Shown here: positions 56,817 through 64,000 of the stretch, in pieces | Layout of the letters: the number at the start of each line of letters is the position of its first letter | How positions within the stretch are numbered: position 1 is the first letter of the stretch | Source of the DNA: Riptortus pedestris | Lineage: Eukaryota > Arthropoda > Insecta > Hemiptera > Alydidae | Direction: 5' to 3' | Assembly: GCA_019009955.1 (NCBI GenBank) | Contig: CM032228.1 | Location: 70,760,001-70,824,000 of the forward strand | DNA length: 64,000 nucleotides | The notes under the pieces: model-generated | What the model saw: only the letters and a program-made list of their open reading frames with translations | Database searches by the model: none | What the model was told of the DNA's origin: nothing | Program-made: the position numbers and the translations under genes

Positions 56817-57600
56817 AAAAAATAAACAAATTATGTTATGTGCACGATTGCCGAAAAACAAATAGACGATGAAATATCGCGAATTTTTATTTCAGGCCTC
56901 CCTTATAACCCCCATTCCCCTTTGAACCTAAAATTTTTAGTCTAGCTTATAATCATGGAAGAATTAATGCTAATTTACATACCGAGTGTTTTTAAGTTCC
57001 GTTCTACCGTTAGTGCCCAATAAAATAGTTGCTCCCGATTTAGTTTTTAGCGTATATCTCGTTTATACTTTGTTATAAAACAAAAGTGTATATAACACAC
57101 GTTACTCTAAATAACAAAATAAACAACTTTTGTTATGTTCATATTTGCCGAAAAACCAATAGGAAACGAAATATCACTATTTTAAATTTCTGGAATCCCT
57201 TATAACCCCCACTCCTGCCCGTCCCTAGAAATGTTGGTATGGCTTGTTATAATTAAAGTGTTAGTGATAATACATATACCGAGTTTTCTTTATTTCGGTT
57301 GGATCTTTTGTCCCAAATAAAATTGTTCACTTTCGCTATAGGTTTTAGCGTATATCTCGTTTAATATTCGGTATACGAAAAAAGTGTATATGTATGTATA
57401 GCAAAAGTTACTCTAAATAACAAAATAAACAACTTTTGTTATGTGAATAATTGCCCAAAAACTAATAGGAAACGAAATATCGCAATTTTTAATTTCTGGC
57501 TTCCCTTATAACCCCCACTCCTTTTCGTTTCAGAGAATTTTAATATATCCTAAAGTCTAAGTTGGGTTAGTAGAAATATACATACCAAGGTTCATAAAAT
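56817..57600 (+). repeat. About 300-bp tandem units inside REP-3
   Basis: Roughly 2.6 units starting at about 56817, 57114 and 57419. Each holds 'aaataaacaa-ttttgttatgt', 'cgaaatatc', 'cccttataacccccactcc', and 'agcgtatatctcgttta'. Units differ by substitutions and small indels. Confidence 0.8.
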
Positions 57601-57754
57601 ACGGTTCAGCCGTTTATGCGTGAAAAGGTAACAAACAAACAAATAAACAAACATACACGAAGGAAACAAAATGCAGTTATGGTGTCTATGACATGTGAAA
57701 CGAAAATTTATCGTGAAATTTCGCGAAAAAAATCAATGTACAGACAGAGGTTAC

Positions 57755-57756
<2 letters not shown>

Positions 57757-57817
<61 letters not shown>
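57757..57817. repeat. (TA)n microsatellite
   Basis: Pure TA run between the two inverted REP-3 copies. Confidence 0.95.
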
Positions 57818-57821
<4 letters not shown>

Positions 57822-58387
57822 TATACCCTTTTGCCGTAACGGGAATCAACAATTTTAATTGGTACCAAAGACTCAACCGAACTAAATAAAACTCGGTATG
57901 TGTATTAGCACTAACGCCGTCCTTATAATAAGCCATACTAATATTTCTAGAGACGGGCAGGAGTGAGGGTTATAAGGGAGGAGTGAAATTGAAAATAGTG
58001 ATATTTCGTTTCCTATTGGGGTTTCGGCAAATATGCACATAACAAAAGATGTTTATTTTGTTATTTAGAGAAATTTGCTCAACAATTCTTTTCAATATAA
58101 ACTACTAGGTACCTCACCGGGAAAAATTAATTCAAATGTATGTTAAGAGTTTGTCCTTAATAATTCAAATGTATGCACAATGCACAGGAAACGGGAAATA
58201 TGGAGGACAGTGAAGTCTTACATAGAAAAATAATTTCATTATTAACAAATCCACAGAAACGATGGGTATTAACCCCAAACACTGGGACGGGTAAATGTCA
58301 AAATATTGTGCAAAGTAAAGCCTTGCCAAAAAAATACCATCACCAGCCTCAAATGAATTCCCGAGCGAAGCCGGGTATCTGAGCTAG

Positions 58388-58520
58388 TATATATATATAT
58401 ATCGTTTTGAACGGACCTCATTTTCGTCATCTCCTAGGTAGGAGCGATGGACATTTGAAGAAAAATTTTGAAAATCGCGTCATGAGTACGATCTCAATAG
58501 CTAATTTCCCTTAGGGGAAA
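58388..58520 (-). mobile_element. HLE-1, 5' portion (split copy)
   Basis: (TA)n, 'cgttttgaacggacctcattttcgtcatctcctaggtagg', 'catgagtacgatctcaatagctaatttcccttagggg'. It completes the copy begun at 54951. Confidence 0.88.
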
Positions 58521-58526
58521 CCATGA

Positions 58527-58563
58527 CGTCGACACTTTTACTCACATGGCTTACCTGAGCCCC
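58527..58563 (-). mobile_element. SINE-1 head fragment
   Basis: Reverse complement of the 'ggggctcaggtaagccatgtgagt' head only. Confidence 0.7.
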
Positions 58564-59008
58564 TAATCTTATGATGCATCTTAAGGTGACGGCTCTAGGA
58601 AAATTTATTTTAAGTATATATTATGATATTTATGACAAGAGAGTTTACCTCAGCTGTTATTTTTCTAATATTTTTTTCGGTTCTTCTTGATGTAGTAATA
58701 TATATCTAACATTAATTTTACTTCTGAAAGGATCTTCATATTTTGCTACAAGTCGATTTTTTATTTATCGCCCTAGATGCATAATAAGCTTTTATTGTTG
58801 CCATGGGGCTCAGGTTGGCCATATGAGTTAAACCGTTGGCCTTAATCTCACTTGGTAAACCTAAGGAAGCGAGTTCTATTCTCGCCTGAATATTCTCATT
58901 AAATAAAATCCTTAGTCCCACCCTTCCTATAGAAAGCGGGTAACCAATAGATGACTCGTCCCAATTAGCCATAGTACCCACACGCCGACGTTAATAAATA
59001 ATAAAGTA
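58564..59008 (+). repeat. Duplicated unit, copy 1 (flank + SINE-1)
   Basis: Aligns with 61480-61966: 'aaggtgacggctctaggaaaatttatt', 'agagagtttacctcag', 'ctaatatttttttcggtt', 'cttcatattttgc', 'ataataagcttttattgttgccatg', then SINE-1. The shared flank means the two loci come from one larger repeat that already contained the SINE. Confidence 0.78.
58804..59004 (+). mobile_element. SINE-1 copy
   Basis: 'atggggctcaggttggccatatgag' to 'gacgttaataaataataa'. A small deletion follows the B-box. Confidence 0.85.
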
Positions 59009-59908
59009 ATCATTAATAAAGTTCTTAATCGCTAAAATTGGACAAGGAAAAACAGGAGGGGGTAGGAGGGTGAATATCTAAAATACAATTAAAGAATAAT
59101 TAAAATTCAATTGTTATAAGTCGGATCAAAACATGTTATAGAGTTAATCTTTTGACGGGATTTTAAGTATACCTAGGTGTATTACGACCATGAAAATTAT
59201 ATACACAATATTCAAACTTGGAAAGGTAATAATAAACTTTCTTAAAAATAAGCTACAGCCAGATCCAAAGGGAGAAGGGCGAAACTATTAATGTGTCATT
59301 GTTTTGGTCCAAGTTTTGGAAAATATTTAAAAATTCTTAAACTCTCAGAAACCTTGACTAGATCTACGCCAGTGTTTACTTATTACAGCTCTTCATTTTT
59401 CAATTTATCTACGCATTCCTAAATCAGAAGTTTCGAAAATAAATTTCGAAGTAATAAAAGGAATGGAGTTTTATACCTTTATACCTCGTACCTTTCAAAC
59501 AATCCTGAGATTAGTCTGGAATGCCACACGAGTTCGCAGTAACTCTGTAAACCTTTTATTTAAAAAAAATGGAAGAAAAAATGAAAACAAGTCCGTTCAG
59601 ATATTCTGTTTGTCTTGTAAAACCCTTTCCAGGGACGGAGAGAAAAAGCCATCAGTCCTGTTGAATTATTAAGCTCAATTCTCTCTTCTTAGTCATAAAA
59701 ATTTAGAATTGACAGCATGGAATAGTATGACAAGAAACTCAAGTGTATTCTCTGTGGTCCTAACAATTTTGCTGAGGCTTGTTTGTCTGAAAAAGTATCT
59801 TTATTCCACGAAGCCAGTAGGAGTTTTACAATGCCGGAGTCCTCACCTCATTTAACAACAATTTGTTCCAAAGCTAGTTGTTGAATTCTAGATCTAGTGG
59901 TTTGGCTT
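59009..59908. other. Unassigned sequence
   Basis: A weak HLE-1-like trace may lie at 59030-59150 ('cgctaaaattggacaa…aggaggggg…aagtcggatcaaaacatg'). The frame 59463-59672 is not recognised. Confidence 0.4.
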
Positions 59909-60031
59909 TAGCAGATTTCCCTTAAGGTAAATCAGCTATTGAGGTCGTATTCATGACGCGATTTTCGAAAAATTAATTCAAACGTCCATCGATCCTACCT
60001 AGGAGATGACGAAAATGAGGTCCGTTAAAAC

Positions 60032-60094
<63 letters not shown>

Positions 60095-60530
60095 CTGTTA
60101 CCGCTCTAGCGGTCGCAATTTTTGTTTAATCGTTACCAAACTCGATATTTAGTCGTTTTGTGTAAAAAGAAAGATCAAGTTCGTTAACGGCTGAAATCGG
60201 ACCAGTGGGAGGGGAGATTTAGAGGGGAGGATTTTCGAAAATTCAAAATATCTCCGTTACTATACGTCGAATCGAAAAAGTTTATAGAAACAATCTTATT
60301 GCAAATTAAATTTACAATAAATATTGTTATATACATTTATTCTCTACCTTGAATATTAACCGAGATAATTGCATTTTTATTAAATCTGGGCGCCTAACGG
60401 ACGAGAGTTATTTTTCCGGCAAAAGCTAGTTTGGCCGTTTCCTTGACTGGCTCGGCTCTCGTGAACTTTCTCTATTGTAAAACTTCACGTGGGAAATCTG
60501 CTTAGTTTACGCAGCCCTTGCGTGACGAAC
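59909..60530 (+). mobile_element. HLE-1 copy, short subfamily, full length
   Basis: 'tagcagatttcccttaaggtaaatcagctattgag', conserved block, (TA)n at 60037-60091, 'ttaccgctctagcggtcgcaat', G-rich block, GC-richer tail ('cctaacggacgagagtta…ggctcggctctcgtgaa') and 'cacgtgggaaatctgcttagtttacgcagcccttgcgtgacg'. Confidence 0.92.
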
Positions 60531-60861
60531 CTCTGAAAGTGCGAACGGGTCACTACGAATTTTTGCTTGGAGTTCCCTTTTTCCTTCTTAATTTTCTTTT
60601 TTTTTTTGTGGATCATGGAGAAAGCATTGGGAAATCTTTCATGTTCTGGTTGCATCTCTGCTCTTTTCCGGTGATATGAATACTTGGGTTCATGTGATCA
60701 GCTACCAGGCTGATGGTGATCAGCCCAAGCCGGAGGCCGTCTTGATAAAGGTAAAGATCTATTTTAGTTGAAAAGATATGTGGGTCATGGCACTCAGAAA
60801 TACTTCTAATCCATCTCGTTCTTGCCTATGTACTAAATGTAATTTATTTCAAATAATAAAT
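60531..60861. other. Unassigned sequence
   Basis: No gene or repeat recognised. Confidence 0.4.
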
Positions 60862-60998
60862 TAAATTATTTATTAATGTCCACTTTTTGCAATTAAGGCT
60901 AATTGGGACGGGTTATCTACAAGTTACCACCCTTTTCTAGCCAGGGTGGGACTAAGGATTTTTTATTTAGTGAATTCCATCACTAAATAAACTCCTAT
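60862..60998 (-). mobile_element. SINE-1 3' half
   Basis: Tail through the hairpin and 'tagtgaattccatcactaaataaactcc'. The tRNA-like head is absent. Confidence 0.85.
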
Positions 60999-61121
60999 TT
61001 ATAAATAATAAAATACTTATAAATAATGAGTAATGAGATAAATAAATAAGTATGGAATCGTTCTTAAAATTATTTTGTTCCAGTATTCTAATCAATAACT
61101 TAATAACCTTTATGGTAAGAT

Positions 61122-61343
61122 ATTATTATTATTATTTATTAAAGTCCACTTTTTGCAACTCAGGCTAATTGGGACGGGTTATCTACAGGTTACCACCCTT
61201 TTCTAGCCAGGGTGGGACTTAGGATGTTATTTAATGAATTTCGTCACTAAATAATTTCCCTTGACCAGGCAAGAGTCGAACTCGCCACTCTAGGTTTACC
61301 ATGTGAGATTAAGGCCAACGCATTAACTCGCATGGCTAACCTA
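61122..61343 (-). mobile_element. SINE-1 copy, full length
   Basis: (TTA)n + 'ttaaagtccactttttgcaactcaggctaattgggacgggttatctacaggtt…' to 'ctcgcatggctaacc'. The B-box complement 'gagtcgaactcgcc' and the hairpin block are intact. One of the best copies for a consensus. Confidence 0.9.
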
Positions 61344-61479
61344 AGGTAAGATAATAGTTTATTTATTAATATAATTTAATTTTATTATAATCATATTATT
61401 TATATATTTTCTAGTATCTCTCAACATAAACACATTCTCCTAATAGACTCTAATTAGTAAAATGAAGGGATATCAACCA

Positions 61480-61966
61480 TTTTCTACATTCAATCTGACG
61501 TTGCATGTAAAGTTGACGGTTTTAGGAAAATTTATTGTCATTTATGTCAAGAGAGGTTATCTCAGATGTTTTCCTAATATTTTTTTTTCGGTATTCCTTC
61601 CTGACCTTAACACCTTTCATCTTAATTGTCTATGACTTTAAAAAATATATCAATGATTACTTTTACTCCTAAAAGTGTCTTCATATTTTGCCAATATTTT
61701 CTTTACCACCTTAGCCGCATAATATGCTTTTATTGTTGTCATGTGGCTCAGGTTGGGCATGCGTGTTACAGAGTTGGTCTTAACCTCTCATGGTAAAGCT
61801 AGAATGAGAGTTCCAATCCCGCCTAGGCAATTAGGAATTTATTTAGTGACGTACTCATTAAATTGTATCCTTAGTCCCACCCTGTCTAGAAAAGGGTAAT
61901 GACCTGTAGCTAACCCGTCCCAATTGGCCATAGCAGTTTAAAGTGGACGTTATAAATAATAATATT
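61480..61966 (+). repeat. Duplicated unit, copy 2 (flank + SINE-1)
   Basis: See 58564-59008. Its SINE-1 part is 61741-61966 with a mutated B-box (gagttccaatcccgcc). Confidence 0.78.
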
Positions 61967-62420
61967 GTTGTCATTTCATTATTATATCATGTTATATTGC
62001 TTCACTAAGAATATAGCTAACGGTATGAAGTAAATTCGTTCATACTTCAATAGGCATACATAAAAACATCCAATATCATTTCAATTAACTTATAAAGAAC
62101 CTTTATTTCGGGTTGTAAAGATATCGGCAATCAAAAATAAAAGAGACGAAGGGTTCCGGCGCTATAAAAACAAAAAAAAAACCGGGGGTTCGATTCAAAG
62201 ACTTTCTTAAACCCGAGTTCATTATACATTTTGGAAAAGAATTATAAAGGGAGGTTGAGAGAGGTGAATTATTTCTTAAAGGCATTGTTTTTACTAATTA
62301 GAGAATCAGGTTAGGGAAAAGAACCTCGCTCTCTCAAGGGTGGAAGCGATAAGGAATCGGGCAAGGGCTACTGGTGGGGTGGGGGCGGTCCTGGAACAAT
62401 CGGCCAAAGATCAAAGAATA
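61967..62420. other. Unassigned sequence
   Basis: AT-rich, then a G-rich stretch (62320-62400) leading into the polypyrimidine tract. No gene recognised. Confidence 0.4.
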
Positions 62421-62423
62421 CTC

Positions 62424-62982
<559 letters not shown>

Positions 62983-63923
62983 TTAGGTCTGGGGATCTTA
63001 ATTTATTTTCAAATGGAATATTTTCCTATTGAAAGCAAATATATCAGATGTTCTTGTAGTTGGGACAAGCTGTAATACAATGGAGGTTGAACATTTAGTC
63101 TACCTCTCTTATGAGTTCTCCTGCTTTGCAATGAATTGTTTTCTACTACACTAAACTAGTCAGCTAATCGTGAAGAATTTCATTAAAATTCAGAAATTAA
63201 TTACATCAGATGTAATATTTTAAGCATTTGTATTCTGGTTATGATCATATTCGATGGGAATATTGATTTCCATGGAAATAGGGAGAATACTCTGATCCAG
63301 CGGGAGCAATGGCGAGCTATATTCCAACATCTTTCTCGACTTGGTTTCGTTTTTCTTGCTAAAAAAATATATATGTATTTTAGTCTTGGAAAAAGAATTT
63401 CACAAGTACTTGTTGTTGATTGAATATTTCATTTAAGTCAATAGGCAATCAGAATGGATGAAATTAACAACTACCTCCGCAGTACTAGACGGGATGTTCT
63501 TTGAACAGGACTTTGTTCTTCCAGACTCAGGATACCTGACACATACACACTTAATGACAAGGACAGATAACCCCTGTACTGAAACAAGTACCTAGCAATA
63601 AAACGCATACTAACAGACTACATTCAGCAGCATGAGATACCGTTACAATGGCGATTCTTCTTTAAACATGGGAGAATATAACTTTACAAAATTAAATAAA
63701 TAATAAAAATCTACAAAATAAATTTTACAAATGTACAAAATAAATATAATGAAAATAATTAAATATAAAATGTTAGTATATTTAGAAAATAAGAAAAAAG
63801 AACTATAAAGAGGTAAACTAGAAGGAGGTAAATCTTATGTTCCACTTTATCTTCCATCTTTATCTTATGTTCCAATTTATAATTTTACATAATTATAAAT
63901 AATAGCTTTTATATTCCATCCAT
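62983..63923. other. Unassigned; right part probably LINE 3' UTR
   Basis: Up to about 63660 nothing is recognised. About 63700-63923 is A-rich and directly follows, on the minus strand, the stop codon of the LINE frame at the window edge, so it is probably its 3' UTR. Confidence 0.35.
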
Positions 63924-64000
63924 TTATCCATTATTTTTTAAATACTTAAAAACATCATCTATAAATTGACTACTGTCGGCTAGTAGTTGGCATAAATTTC
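63924..64000 (-). pseudogene. Jockey-like LINE ORF2 extreme C-terminus (runs off the window)
   Basis: Minus frame from 63998 to TAA at 63924-63926 encodes NLCQLLADSSQFIDDVFKYL + KNNG. It aligns with the end of the LINE at 27066 (LQELLTDNS-DYIDSVIKHLK). Whether the element is intact cannot be judged, since the rest lies beyond the window. Confidence 0.6.

Larger units (their letters stand above)
55749..58387. repeat. REP-3 composite inserted in the TA tract of HLE-1
   Basis: Both outer ends carry the same terminus in inverted orientation. On the left: 'ctagctaaggtacccggcttcgcccggg'. On the right: 'cccgagcgaagccgggtatctgagctag'. The CCCGGCTTCGCCCGGG part forms a strong hairpin. The left copy runs plus-ward to about 57655 and the right copy runs minus-ward from about 57840, tail to tail around a (TA)n tract. 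No coding frame was found. Confidence 0.75.

Noticed and set aside
57616..57889. Frames rich in Ile-Tyr (also at 13884-14066 and 26451-26675)
   Set aside because: Translations of (TA)n microsatellites.

Overview
This window looks like gene-poor, AT-rich animal nuclear DNA, most likely from an insect or another arthropod. It holds no operons and no long open frames. It has long (TA)n, (CT)n and (CA)n tracts, a tRNA-derived SINE, Jockey-like LINE tails, an R2-like endonuclease remnant, Ty3/gypsy LTR debris, Penelope-like remnants and a hAT-type MITE. The species cannot be named from the sequence. I find no intact host gene. Three places could hold host exons or a promoter (about 230-560, 4754-4953 and 29755-30085), all with low confidence. 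Repeat names below (HLE-1, SINE-1, SINE-2, PLR-1, REP-3, REP-4) are labels made up for this window.

The dominant repeat, HLE-1, occurs about 20 times in both orientations. It begins TAGCAGATTTCCC followed by a short palindrome and carries a central (TA)n tract between conserved blocks. It ends with the subterminal inverse GGGAAATCTGCT, then a hairpin ACGCAGCCCCTGCGT, then GACGGAC at a T-run. Subterminal inverted repeats, a central microsatellite, a 3' hairpin and T-tract insertion resemble non-autonomous Helentrons (HINE/DINE-1 type). That classification is inference. SINE-1 occurs about 18 times and shows a tRNA-like A/B-box head.

Layout. 0-13 kb: HLE-1 copies, a small internally deleted gypsy-like element (3717-4674), a 100-bp-arm inverted repeat with hammerhead-like cores (5027-5225), a 2-kb element with inverted PLR-1 ends (5955-8010) and a solo LTR (11597-12248). 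13-24 kb: a SINE-1 cluster, a fossil Merlin/ISXO2-like transposase (17980-18321), a hAT-like MITE with 8-bp flanks (20711-21313), a foldback palindrome (22038-22160), and two REP-4 copies. 24-35 kb: a 1.35-kb HLE-1 copy, a LINE tail, a GC-rich CCAAT-box segment, and a three-level nest (HLE-1 containing REP-3 containing an R2-like element with 56-bp flanking repeats). 35-54 kb: many HLE-1 copies, a Penelope-like GIY-YIG remnant (39457-39873), a second SINE family (41705-42106), and a tandem HLE-1 pair at 49335-51249. Its second unit is nearly identical to the 24.7-26.0 kb copy but inverted. 54-64 kb: an HLE-1 copy split by a 2.6-kb REP-3 composite, a repeated 450-bp unit, a polypyrimidine tract of about 560 bp, and another LINE tail at the right edge.

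The coding remnants are broken and do not form a pathway. What the window records is the order of insertions: which elements sit inside which, and what target each used.
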